This document shows, piece by piece, positions 12,213 to 23,135 of a DNA stretch of 64,000 bases (positions are counted from its first letter, which is position 1; the number at the start of each line of letters is the position of its first letter). This DNA is from Campanula takesimana (Eukaryota > Streptophyta > Magnoliopsida > Asterales > Campanulaceae). The translations under genes were made by a program, and so were the position numbers. The DNA is taken from contig JAOWBW010000388.1 in assembly GCA_026119855.1 (NCBI GenBank), forward strand, positions 1,960,518-2,024,517, written 5' to 3'. The notes beneath the pieces are model-generated. The model saw only the letters and a program-made list of their open reading frames with translations. It was not told the origin of the DNA and did not search any database.

Positions 12213-13045
12213 GACGAAAGGCGTGAGACGAAAGGCAATAAACATTAGAATTTAGGCATGTGAAATGAAGGTGAGTTTAGTTTGACTAATGTCCTAGGCT
12301 GATCATTATCGACAATTGGGTCTGGTGATCTACCTTTGGCCCTGTAACTGAGCCATCAATTGAAACAATCTGTATTAGCTGTCTACTTTATGCTCATTTG
12401 AGATGAGAAAAATCATGTTCATCAAGCTAAGCTTGCATTTTGATTACTTATTTCGTGATAAATAACTTGCCCAATAACAGATTTCCGGAACTCTGTTACG
12501 TGATGGGCATTTTTAATATTCTTAAAGGTTGTCTATTTTCATTTGCAACTTATTTTACAGATTTCTATTTTAATTTTTGGAAGGGGAAAAGAGTCGGATG
12601 GGTCGATGATTGACACGTCGAGTGGTTCTAAGGAACATGGCTCAAATGAACGAGTTAGATCCTACATCCGTAAATGAAAAATGAATTTAGCATTTCTAAA
12701 AGTTTGACGAAAAGAAGGAATATTCTTTCACACACACACAAAAATGAAGGCAAAAGAAAAAAAAAGGGGGGGGGGGGGGGGGGAGTAATGTTATCAGTAT
12801 GTAAAAGATGAGGCATAATGCCGTTATGAATTTGAAATTGTAGCCATAATAAAATCAAATTTGAAATCGGAAACAAATAATAAGAACGTGGGCAGTTTAT
12901 ATCCCGAAATAATCTCATGATCCTAGGCCACCATCATTGTAACACACACACACACACACACCAAACGTTGTTTGAAACCTGATAATATGTGTGTGTTGCA
13001 ACAATGAATAAAACCCAGTACAAAAGAGGCACTATCACTACCACC
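12213..13045. other. Intergenic: SAE1 3' flank and upstream region of the next gene
   Basis: Contains the SAE1 3' UTR region, a 16-17 base run of G at about 12767-12783, and a (CA)n tract at about 12942-12961 close to the next gene. No further gene or transposon is recognised. Confidence 0.6.
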
Positions 13046-13792
13046 ATGGAATCATCCCAATTACCTTCTCAAGAACTTAAAGAAACTGACAAGGAAGTAG
13101 TAGAAGATGAAGAAGAAGATCCATTACAGAAACAACTCAAGAAGCTTGAACAAGAATGGAGTGTCTTCAAACAATCAAAGTCAAACCCCCTGCAAAACAC
13201 TCATCACTACTCAACTGACTCCATTGTCACCGAGGATTTTCAGTTATTGACCGAAAACTCCCCTATAGACCCAATGTCATCTTTGCAGCAGCAGCAAAGG
13301 AGGTTGTCTCCAGAAGGGTATTTTTGGAATTGGAGACAAAATGATAAGGCAGCAGTTGAAATGCTCAAAGAAGGATGGGATTCAATTGAAAGTAGTAAAT
13401 TAAAGGGGAAGCGGCTTTTTGAGGATCTCTCGACCGAAGAAGAAGAAGAAGAAGAGGATGATGATGATATTTGTAGCGAATGCTTTAATCTGGTTCAAGA
13501 AAGTGAAGAGGGATTGGTGTTTTCTTGGGGTGAAAATGAAAACGCAGTTCTTGATTGTTGCTATTGTAATTCTTCTTCTTCTCCAGAGTGTGAGGAAATG
13601 GTAGAACGAGATGTGGTTAAGGAAACCGAGACGGCGGTGCTAATGAAGCTTAGGAATGATGGTATGATTGGACATCAGAAGATATGGTGGGGGGTTGTTA
13701 TAGCTTTGCTTGGATTGATCTTTGCAGTTTATATAGTCTCCAGGAAATTCAATGGTGGATACGTTGAGGACGTAACGCTAGCTCCAACGTGA
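13046..13792 (+). CDS. Acidic single-exon protein with C-terminal membrane anchor, function unknown
   Basis: An intronless frame of 248 codons from the ATG in a strong context (CACCATGG). The same frame is open to ATGs at 13004 and 12989, which would add 14 or 19 residues, so the start is uncertain. The protein is rich in Glu, Gln and Ser, has a short heptad-like region (LQKQLKKLEQEW), a conserved-looking central segment (SPEGYFWNWRQNDKAAVEML), an acidic run of Glu and Asp, cysteine pairs (DICSECF, DCCYC), and one hydrophobic segment near residues 212-231 (WWGVVIALLGLIFAVYIV) followed by a short lysine/arginine tail. That arrangement suggests a tail-anchored or type II membrane protein facing the cytosol. 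It resembles plant-specific single-membrane-span proteins of the DUF6821 / At4g13530-like kind, but I am not certain of the family. No function is proposed. Confidence 0.75.
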   Translation: MESSQLPSQELKETDKEVVEDEEEDPLQKQLKKLEQEWSVFKQSKSNPLQNTHHYSTDSIVTEDFQLLTENSPIDPMSSLQQQQRRLSPEGYFWNWRQNDKAAVEMLKEGWDSIESSKLKGKRLFEDLSTEEEEEEEDDDDICSECFNLVQESEEGLVFSWGENENAVLDCCYCNSSSSPECEEMVERDVVKETETAVLMKLRNDGMIGHQKIWWGVVIALLGLIFAVYIVSRKFNGGYVEDVTLAPT

Positions 13793-14105
13793 ATGTTCCT
13801 CCATCGATCTCTCCCTCACGCTAGCAATTCTGACAGTTTTTTCATGTCATAGGTAAGGTAAAAATAAAACGAATACGTTGCATTATTTGATATTTTAGTC
13901 TAAAGTACGAATATGATTTGCATTGATTGATTCTTTAATGTGGTATGTTGCAAAGTATAGTTCAGTAATTATTTTGTTTTGTTTTGTTTGTTTACCTTTA
14001 AAGTTTTCTTCTAGCCACCATTGTTGAGTTGAAGCTCGGTGCATGGAACTGGGCTTGCATGTGAATGATAATCTGTTCTGATGCAAACAGTCTGCTAAAC
14101 AAATA

Positions 14106-14297
14106 CTCCCTCTTCCCAGAATGATCATCCCATTTGACTATTCAAACTTTTTACAGATATGAACACTTGCTTCACTAACCATGTTTTTTTTATGCACATT
14201 TAAACTCAAATTGTAGATATAGGAAGAACTTTTTGAGTGAGAGGACAAAATACAGCAAATGGGAATGGGAAGATCATTTCGGGATAGAGGGAGGGAG
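14106..14297. mobile_element. Stowaway-like MITE between convergent genes
   Basis: The left end is CTCCCTCTTCCCAGAATGAT and the right end ATCATTTCGGGATAGAGGGA plus GGGAG, with TA flanks. Its interior matches the 10597-10771 copy. It lies between the stop codons of the membrane-anchor gene and the RGP gene. Confidence 0.8.
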
Positions 14298-14543
14298 TAA
14301 ACAAAATCCCTCATAACATGTATATAAATGAAAATCATCTGGGTAAAGGCCAAATTGGCTTACAACTCTATATAACATACTCATAACTCATAGGGAAAGT
14401 TGAAAAGAAGCAAGCCTCAATTCATAGCTATAAGGTGTATAAACCATACCAACTGGGAATTGTAAATTATATAAAATCTGTAGAAATTGAATTAAAGCAC
14501 AATAATGTCGAATGTCATGTGAGAAAAAGCGAAGGGAATACAT

Positions 14544-17126
14544 CTACTTGGCTTTGGGGGCGGGCTTGGGGTCATCCTTCTTGAGTGCTTCTTGTGGGGC
14601 TGTTGAGTTTATCTCATCCCAAGCTTCAATCCAGGTAACCATGGCATCACCAAGCTTCTCGAAGTAAGGGTCAATGGGGCCCAGCTTCTCCTTGACTTGC
14701 TTTGAGAGCTCAATGTAGCATTTTTGCACAGTTGTGGCCTCCTTTGAGAGGACAACCTTTTGGAAGAAGGGGATAATGTCCTCTTGCCAGTAAATACCCT
14801 TGTATTCTTTCTTCAGGTTGACAAATGGATTGCTTGCCTTGCTGTGCCAAATGTATGGCAGCCCTGTTTTCACCCCAAGGCTCAAATGGTCGCAGATCAC
14901 CTGCAAATGAGACATTGTAAAATGTAAGCATGTTGTTTGAAATTTGAGCAAGTAAAAAAAAAAAAGTCAACTGAAAAAGTCAAGGGGCGGTGGCGCATTA
15001 CCTTGCAACACCATCCAGCCCACATATCGTCGTATCTTCCAATGGGCTGGCCATCTCCCATGAGGCCAAAATACATGGCGGGTCCAATCAGTTCCCTGTC
15101 GAAACCAAGGTTCATTCCGCACATGGGGAAGAGGGTTTCCTTTGGGATAGTCATGACAGCATCCACATACCTATTTTGGGCCAAATATTAGCATAACACA
15201 AGAGAATACATGTAACGACCTGAACCCCAAAACCCAGTCCAATACATAAGTGCCACAGACTGCCCCCACTAAAATCAAGCACCTTGGGTCCATTTGTCTT
15301 ACCATATGCCCACCCAAAAGTCCATGGAAGATGTTGGTGCCTAGTAGAAGTAGTATGTGCCCACTTAAACAACGCACTAACTCCTACACCTAATTGATCT
15401 GGGATGGGGTATTACAATACTAATTAAAGTGCGAGTTTGTGTGCACAAATGTAGCGAGGTAAAGAAAGATGAACCTGGTGTTGCGTTCAAGAGGCTTGAC
15501 AAGCTGAGTAGGGGCATCATAGTCAGGAATGTTGAGCCAGAGACCATGCGAGATGGCAGTGGGAACACCTTCACGTAAGCTGAAAGGGTAGCCACGGACA
15601 AAGTCAGCACCTTCCCTGTATGGGTCATACAAGGTGTTGAAGAAGAAGGGTGATGAAGGTTTCAGCAGGTTGCTTATGTGCTGAGCCAATGCATTGATCT
15701 CTTTCCCACTTGGATCCTTGGCCACCTTTTTTATTCAAAAATAAACAACAAAAAGATGTGGTCAAATACACCAACAATGCTTTGTAGCCAGATAGACTCG
15801 TTAGAAAGATGTACGGGTAGAACAGACATAATATGTATCGTTAGCCTAGCAGCAATTCTCAAGTTACATTTACAATGGAAGGCACAATTAACAATGCCCA
15901 TCAATCTTTGCCTCCTTAAGGGATATCCATATTCTGTTTGCTTTCACAATTTTTTGATAAATATATACTCCCCCTGTCCCATAAAATTACGTGCATCGCT
16001 TTCTTTTAGCATCTCCTAAATTAAGTGTTTGCATTTCTAAATAAGAAGATTGTCCCAGTGCAATTTTATCAGGATAAACGGAAAAATGCATTTCTTAAAA
16101 AATTGGCAAATACTATATCTCAATTTTTTTTTTTTTGACAAATACTTAGTTGCTACTCCTTGGCACAGAAATTAGTCTCTTTTTTATTGCTACTACGAAT
16201 GAACTTTGAGCAATGACTTAGGCTACTTATAATTATCTTAATATGAAAATCTAAAAACTGGTATTGGTAGTATAATAACGGTGCATCAATAACAAATTGT
16301 AAATTTTCATTAAAATAACTAAAAGTAGCCTAAGTTATTGCTCAAAGTTTATTCATAATAACACTAATTAAAAAAGGGGTAACTTTCCCGGCTCGGAGGG
16401 ACTATAACAAATGTTGTTGGCAAGGATTTCAATGAATAGGATTCAACAATCATTTGGGCCTTTTATTGGCCCAAATCATAGTAACTCGCAGATTCACAAA
16501 TAAACAACAATTTAAATATCTTCACAAAAAAAAAAAAAAAAAAAAACAATTTAAATATCCATGAGAAGGGCCCACATTAGCAAATCTTTGTGCCCCGGGA
16601 AAAAGCAGATCTAATCAATATCATTGACATACAAGTGTCGTCATCATGATGCTGATCAATAGTAAGAAACAAGTGCACAACCCTAATTTTGAAAAAAAAC
16701 ATTGACCCCAATAAATCTGAGATTGCAATTTCGCAGTTGAAATCCGATCGGATCGGATCCAATTAGAAACTGGAAAGAAGAAATAGAGAGAAAGAGACTT
16801 ACGAAGCAGTCGTCGTCAATGGTGTAGATGTACTTCTTCTTCGAGACCATAAATCCAAAGCATCGACAAGCAGAGTCCTTGAACGAGATGCAACTAGCCT
16901 TAGGACCGAGGATCCGGTTGATATCGTTACGGTTGTAGAGCTCGTAGTCAAAACCTTCGGGGACATGGATCTTCTTGGTGGGATCTCCATCCTGAACAAT
17001 AATCAGATGGTAAGGCTGAAAGAAAGGCCTCCACATCTCGAGGAAATCAAGGTTCCTGATTGTGGGGATGACAATGTCGAGCTCATCGACGAGCGGAGGT
17101 TTAACGATGGACGCCGGTTGTGCCAT
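14544..17126 (-). CDS. RGP: UDP-arabinopyranose mutase / reversibly glycosylated polypeptide, 4 exons
   Basis: Exons: 17126-16803, 15725-15475, 15170-15002, 14900-14544; 1101 nt, 366 aa, GT-AG and phase-consistent. The enzyme interconverts UDP-arabinopyranose and UDP-arabinofuranose at the cytosolic face of the Golgi, supplying arabinan and xylan synthesis. Diagnostic features are DELDIVIPTIRNLDFLEMWR at the N-terminus, the DDD metal/nucleotide-sugar motif at residues 104-106 (YTIDDDCF), the arginine in PFSLREG (R159, matching the self-glycosylated Arg158 of Arabidopsis RGPs), MCGMNLGFDRELIGPAMYFG, and GRYDDMWAGWC. The C-terminal tail is Lys/Pro-rich, as in RGP1-type members. Length fits the family (about 357-366 aa). 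The start is the only ATG at the head of the frame, 40 bp downstream of a TATA element. Intron 1 carries a MITE. Confidence 0.97.
16156..16402. mobile_element. Stowaway-like MITE, RGP intron 1
   Basis: The element is palindromic, with arms TTTGAGCAATGACTTAGGCT and the inverted copy, and ends near CTCCTTGGCACAG and CTCGGAGGGAC beside TA. It is the same core family as 10135-10402 and 11142-11315. A separate half-end CTCCCCCTGTCCCATAAAAT lies just outside at 15968. Confidence 0.75.
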
Positions 17127-17165
17127 GTTTTCCGATTGAGATGGAGGTCTTGAGGAAGGAGGGGG

Positions 17166-17173
17166 ATTTATAG
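17166..17173 (-). promoter_or_regulatory. TATA element of the RGP gene
   Basis: CTATAAAT on the minus strand, about 40 bp before the RGP start codon and directly beside a C-rich run (17173-17185). Spacing implies a very short 5' UTR. Confidence 0.55.
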
Positions 17174-17498
17174 GGGGGGGGGGGTGGCGTGGAAAATAAA
17201 AAGGGGGAGATGGTAAGAGAGTGGGTGTGTCACATGGGGTATGAAGGGGAGGTGTTTTGGGGGAGTTTGAATGTGAATTGAATTACCGGAAAAGGGGAGT
17301 CTCTGTCTATCTTGACAGCTGTTTCTTTGAATTTTGTGAGAGAATGAGTTTTAAGAGGATCGGGAGCAGCGGGTCATCTACAGTTGTGGACTTGTGGGTT
17401 CGGTATTTTTACACACCTAGAATTGCTATAGCACTATAGCAGTACAGTGCTCCGTAAAAGAGGAAGTCTTTTGTTTTGTATGTCACCTGAGACGGTGT

Positions 17499-17611
17499 TA
17501 TACGTGAGACGAGTCTTATTAACGATAGAAAAAATGAGTTTGGCCATTTTCGTTGCTATACGTGAGACAAGTTTCGTTAATGATAGAAAAAATGAGTTTG
17601 TCCATTTTCGT
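17499..17611. repeat. Tandem duplication (~57 bp x 2)
   Basis: Two copies of TATACGTGAGAC followed by GATAGAAAAAATGAGTTTG and CATTTTCGTT. The flanks hold CCTGAGACGG and the inverted TGTCTCACAC, so this may be the core of a degenerate MITE spanning roughly 17480-17680. Confidence 0.7.
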
Positions 17612-17710
17612 TCATGCAGAGCAAACCATTTATTTTTTAATAATAATAAGACTCGTTTTATGTGTGAAACTGTCTCACACAAGTTTTTCTATGTAAAAAT
17701 GACATATTCA

Positions 17711-17968
17711 CTCCGTCTTGTTATGTGCACAAAATGAAAAATGCACTAGAATTTAGGAATGAATAATAGTGAATAGTTGTTGTGAGTATGAAAAGTGAAA
17801 GAGAAGAGAGAATATGGGATAGATAATAATAGTGGACAGTTGCTATGAGTATGTCAAGTGTGTCTCACTGAATAGAGAAATATATTAAATTTTCATTTTA
17901 GAAAAGTGTGACTTATCAATGAGACACACAAATGGAAGTTTGTGCACATTGTTATGGGACGAAGTGAG
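17711..17968. mobile_element. Stowaway-like MITE upstream of RGP
   Basis: The left end CTCCGTCTTGTTATGTGCAC and the right end GTGCACATTGTTATGGGACG plus AAGTGAG are inverted repeats. The left TA is mutated to CA. About 17970-18540 beyond it is AT-rich with nothing recognised. Confidence 0.8.
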
Positions 17969-18541
17969 TAATTATTTTGTAAAATGTTGTCTACACAATG
18001 TAAACTTTGTGTTACTTAAAAAAAAAATGTTGTATCAAACGTTTATGAAATACATTACATTCAAAATATACATTTCGTAGCAAACGTTTTATAAACATTG
18101 TCTTGTTTTCACTGGAGCGTTAGAGCGGTTCGAAATTCATATTTTTATGATATCAAAATAAAAGTTTGTTTTTATAAATAAAAAACATAGTGTATTTTTT
18201 ATGTATGTATAAGTGATGATATATAAATTAAAAATATTCATTTTTTCTTTTTTAAATCAAGTCAAACTAATTAAATTAACCGCAAATGCACGAAGGTTTG
18301 TATAGACTCCACAATTATCGGAAGCTCTATTAATACTAAGGCTCGCTTTAAAGTCGAGTAGTTCAAGGTAAAATATCAGTCACTACATTGATAGTTTAGA
18401 AGAGTTAGGTACCTATTTCATCACTGACTGATGTTTAGATTTTTTACGTTTTGGTCATTGATTATTTTTGTGTACGCTTTCATCCCTGACCTACTACCTA
18501 TTTAATGTACCATGTCATCCTTCCGTCCAAGCAGGGGCGGC

Positions 18542-19011
18542 CCAACAGGTAAGCAAATGAAGCACCTGCTTAAGACACCAAAAAAATTGCTGATTTTTTG
18601 GGGCCCAAAATTCTTACACAATGCATTGGTGATAGACTCAATTATTCATACCAATTTGGCCAAATATTTCATTCTTCAGCCTTAAACCACCAGAAGACTG
18701 TCTTTTTGTATGAATACGCAATCCAAGACAATACACAACTCTGTAATTCGGTTTTTTTTTAGAAGAAATTCGTTTTTAAAAAGGGAAAAAATACTTGAGG
18801 AAAAAAGAATAAACTTATTACTTCTAAAAAAAACTAATTCAGAACCCGAATTTGAAAAGGAAAAAATTAATTCACATTTATATACTATATATACACACAT
18901 ATTTATATATTAATTTGTTATTCACTGTTTTAGCTTTTGTTTAAAGTCACTAAATTCACGGGCCTTGCAAGAAATTAGCTTTGGGCACCAAATTTCATAG
19001 GACCGACTCTG
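18542..19011. mobile_element. hAT-type non-autonomous element with 8-bp target duplication
   Basis: TIRs are CAGGGGCGGCCC at the left and GGACCGACTCTG at the right (inverted, imperfect). An exact 8-bp duplication CGTCCAAG lies at 18534-18541 and 19012-19019. The interior is AT-rich and non-coding. Confidence 0.85.
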
Positions 19012-19019
19012 CGTCCAAG

Positions 19020-19691
19020 TCGTAGTTAAATATACATACGTGGCACGCTGTCGTCATAAAATGCACACTTGGCACTGGACATGTTCAAAATTTGATGATG
19101 TGGAAACGAAAGAGAGTAAATATGTGAACTTTTAAACTAAAGACACTAAAAACTAAAATAACAATTTACAAACACCCACTCACTTGCTCTCTAACCTACT
19201 GTTCCACATGAAAAAAAAAAAATCCTTTTTCTCAGTTCTCTCACCATAGATGTCCCTGCCACTCCCCACAAACCCTCCTTTCAGCCTTCTGCCATCGCCA
19301 TGGCAGTTACATCCGCCCCATGTTCATGGCTACCCTCTCTACCATCCTCATAATTATAGTTTATGAAGAAAACAAAACAAAATTAAATTACATAACAGAA
19401 AACAGAAATTGTAAACTTGGTTCTGAGTTTTGTCCAAGTCATGTGAAGACACACTCTCCTTAAGACAAATTCACCCTCTCACCGAGTTGTGCTTGAGGTA
19501 TTCTTGGACATTCGCCTCTCATGATACAACGGGCGGACTATATGGAAACTGCACGCTAGTACCTCCGGTGAACTGAAAAGATGCTTGGACCGAGTCACCA
19601 ACGGTATGTAAAGAGACCCAAGGAAACGAAAGCAATACGCAAAGTGAAAGGGGAGACTGCTGGAATGTGTGTTTCAAAATGGTTGTGGAAG
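19020..19691. other. Intergenic stretch, no gene recognised
   Basis: Mixed-composition DNA between the hAT element and the solo LTR. The sequence continues after the LTR at 21222-21898, so the two parts were once contiguous. Small reading frames occur but none shows a family motif. Confidence 0.5.
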
Positions 19692-21221
19692 TGTTAGGAT
19701 TCATTGTTGATTGATCCATGCCACGTGTCTTTTTATGGACTTTAGGATTCATGTAATGAAGTTTGACTTCAGTTTTTAGACAAGTCCTTTTATAGATTTT
19801 TATTTGTCTAGGCTGAGTGTAGATCGGTTTAACCGTTGCGGTTTAGTTCTTCAAACCGCACTCGTGCTATTCTTGAACCACCAGTATGGAGCCGCATAGT
19901 TTTTATCAAACCGCATACTGTGGCTTTGATAAAACCGTTCTTCAAGTCTTATATGGAACCTCAGATGCAAACTTGATGGAACCGCATTCATGAAACCGCA
20001 TTCTTCAGTTTCAATGAAACCGCATATCAAGTTCATCCTTGGAACCGCTCCAATACCTGGTGGAACCGCAGAGCATTTATTGAAGAATTCAAGTGTCATT
20101 TATTCCTTGAGACAAACATTCCATTTATGACCGTAAAGGAATGTTTTATGACTTATTAAAATAAATTCAAGTTAACTTGGAGTCTCTGCAAGGAATGTCG
20201 GTTTTGTCCAGCAATTTGAAATTTTTACCGTTAGTCCTTTCTCTGCAACAAATGACAGATGTCAGGTATTGGTGCTACAACTACCTAGGACTACAAGACA
20301 AAACCAAGGACGACAATGACAGCTCAACCAATGGGATTTCGACAGCAGTTGTACAATCAGATTTAATTCAAATCTTTACCCAATGGTCACAAGGGTGCAC
20401 TGCCTATAAATAGCATTCATTTTTCAACAATGAAGATCGCTGAGCTTCAAGAGATATTATTCCCAAGTGTTCAAGTTTGCTTTGAATATTTTCCCCATAT
20501 ATTCAAACCTTCAAAGATCTCCTTAGCAAACCCAGAATTCTTCTTCAAGCTTCAAGCTAATCAACCATCCATACTCAGCCTTTACACAAAAAGTTTTCAT
20601 TTGCTCAACCATCATTTAGATCATTAGAGCATTTGATTCATTTCCACACACACACCCGATTTATATGATCACATAGATTATATACTTCGAAAACACCGGT
20701 TGTTATAATAGCTTTGTTAGGTTAGATTGATTATTTAGAGTTTGGATTCATCTTGTAAAACCTTCTCTAAATTAATACAAGTCTAGTAGTTATTAAAAAA
20801 TCCTAGACTAACCATCTAAGTAGAGGACGTAGTTCATTCAAGAACGAACCTCTTCAAATTGTGTGTTTGATCTTTACTTTCTGTCTTGTTATTTACTTTT
20901 CCTGTTTGTGGTCTATAACTTAATCCATCAATTAAATGACTTGAAAAGTGAATTGTGTTTTTCTTTGATCTTTAAGTTGAGATTATCGGTTGCATCATTG
21001 TTTTTCAACCCGAGTCAAACCGCCCAACTCTTTACATATCCTCTTTAGCCAAACCGCAAACTCCGCTGTGCATTTTATCAGTTCGGTTATAGTGCCTTGA
21101 ACCGCAGTTGACCAAGCTGATAAGTACTCGGTTGAATTTTAAAGGGTATTTTCAAAAAAGTTCGGACCGCTATTCACCCCCCCTAGCGGTTCTATACCCT
21201 TGTTGCCCTCTGGGACCAACA
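19692..21221. mobile_element. Solo LTR of the AACCGC-rich Sirevirus-like family
   Basis: 1530 bp, beginning TGTTAGGATTCATTG and ending CTGGGACCAACA, flanked by an exact 5-bp duplication GGAAG (19687-19691 and 21222-21226). Both ends and the body match the reversed 3' LTR at 53079-54536 (1458 bp). No internal region remains, so this is a product of LTR-LTR recombination. It carries about twelve AACCGC/GCGGTT hexamers, ten of them as AACCGC on the plus strand. Confidence 0.93.
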
Positions 21222-21898
21222 GGAAGTCTCTTTTTATACTGCTTACTGATATCCATTTAATTGTGACAATTAAACTGATAATCTGTTGTGTTGGGGTCAG
21301 AAAAATTAAACAAAAGGTTAGTTGTTCCTTATTACTCGTATACATGAGTACGGTGGTCCGAGACATAAATTCTCAAATTTTAACCAGAATTTGCACCCAT
21401 TCTGTGCACTCGCCCGCGATAAGGCATCTCTAGTCTAGACAATCTTAACCCATACAAATGGTTGATTATATTTAAACTAGTTCAACCTTTTATTCCAAAC
21501 CAATTTGGGACAAGTTCACGTGCCTTTCCACACCAACGGTCTTGGAACATTATCTTCCTATTTTTATTGTTTGGGAAGCCCTTATCAACTAAGGAGACTA
21601 GGAAGTCTTTCCCTTTTCCATGTGGGATAACCCACTTTTCCCAACTTAACATATTAACATTTGAGCTTCAATATTCCTACAATCCAATATTCAAATTAGG
21701 CACAGCAATTTGATATTCACATGTAGGAAAATATAAATCCACATTAATCTTTGTCCACGAACAAAAGATTTTCTCAAGAAAAACCGCGCAATTTCCTTCA
21801 CATATACACATTTTCCCAACGCCTTGAACATAGCTATGAAGCATTGATGATTTCTAAAGAAGAATCCATGTAATCTTGTTTTCGCACTTTCTTATGTA
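21222..21898. other. Intergenic stretch, no gene recognised
   Basis: Sequence downstream of the solo LTR insertion site. No ORF with family features, RNA gene or transposon end is identified. Confidence 0.5.
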
Positions 21899-22142
21899 CT
21901 CATTTCGTCCAAAAACAAACTTCTTATTTTCCCTTTTTGAGTATTTAATTGGAAACTCTCGCTTACTAAAAAAGGAAAAGATTCTTTTCACTTTCTCTCT
22001 CATTCTCACTCACAACAAATAATACTTGCTATTTCCTACCTCTTTTTCTCTCATTCACATTTACACCACTTATTTTTTCAACATCTTTTCTTAATTCTTG
22101 TTTCTAACATTATATGAAAAATTTATTTTGAGGCTGACGGAG
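21899..22142. mobile_element. Stowaway-like MITE
   Basis: The left end CTCATTTCGTCCAAAAACAA and the right end ATTTTGAGGCTGACGGAG are imperfect inverted repeats next to TA. The interior is the TTCACTTTCTCTCTCATTCT-type sequence common to several MITEs in this window. Confidence 0.7.
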
Positions 22143-22407
22143 TATGGTTCTTTACTATTCAAAAAACAAGTTAATAACCCGTCGATTCTCGACGGAAATA
22201 GAAAATCTAATTAATTAAACATTATAATATAAATTATAGATTTTAAGAAGTAAAACTTGAATGTACATGATATATCTTCCTAAAACTTGTCACCACCTCT
22301 TTATAAGTCAAAGGATAATTTTTTAAATTAATAAAAATATAGTGAAGACACAATTATTTTATCAAAAAAGCCCATCCCAACATCTAATATTTTTTTCAAA
22401 ATAATTT

Positions 22408-23079
22408 TGAAAGAGTATGAAATACTCTTAGTTTAATATTGTGTATCTTTGTGATTCTGATTTAATTAATGTATATATTTAGAGTTTATTTATTTTAGGA
22501 ATTAGTTGTAATTATTTAGGAATAGTTTATTTTAGGATAATTATTATTATTTTGATTTACTTGACTAACCTACTAATGTTTATCTTTGGTTAGTATTTTG
22601 TATTTTAGGTGTTTTATTTTAGGAAGACTCTCATATGGAAAGAAGGATTTCTTGGAGTGTAAGGAGCGGCCAAGCCTTGTATAAATACAAGCCGATTCCT
22701 TCATTGACTGAGACGAATTCACAGAATATTTTTGAGAGAGTCTTTTGTTTTTGAGGTTCTTGTTCATCAAGAACTCAAGTATTTTTTTGTTTAGTCTATT
22801 CAAGATAGAATAGGTTTTGATCTTTTAATTGTTTTTATTTTCTTTCATCCTTTTGTACTCTGAAAGAGTTTTAGTAATGAAAGTTTTCCAGCAAGGTATT
22901 TCTTGCTGAAGTGTTTAATCAGTTTTAATTTCCGCTGCGTTTGTTTCTGTGTTTCTGAGTTTCTGGTCGTCGCCAACTGACAGGACAACTGTCTGGACAA
23001 CTGTTAGCACGTTTGAATACACAGTTGTTCACACAGTCGGTCAATTCCCAGAACAGTCCTAGCCGCTTAATTTCTTTCA
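22408..23079 (+). repeat. 5' LTR
   Basis: Starts TGAAAGAGTATG and ends TTTCTTTCA. It has a TATA box set in a palindrome (CTTGTATAAATACAAG, about 22676-22691), and three CAACTG plus one CAGTTG near its 3' end. Confidence 0.95.
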
Positions 23080-23080
23080 A

Positions 23081-23094
23081 TTGGCACCAGAGCC
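23081..23094 (+). other. Primer-binding site
   Basis: TTGGCACCAGAGCC directly follows the LTR (one base gap). It resembles the initiator-Met tRNA site TGGTATCAGAGC with two T-to-C changes. Confidence 0.75.
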
Positions 23095-23135
23095 TGGTCT
23101 CGACATACTGAGATCGATCTTTGAAAGTGGTCATT

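Noticed and set aside
12655..12918. 87-codon minus ORF
   Set aside because: Runs through poly-G and CA simple repeats; no homology.
22573..22803. 76-codon minus ORF, repeated at 27384-27614
   Set aside because: Lies wholly inside the LTR and appears twice only because the LTR does; no homology.
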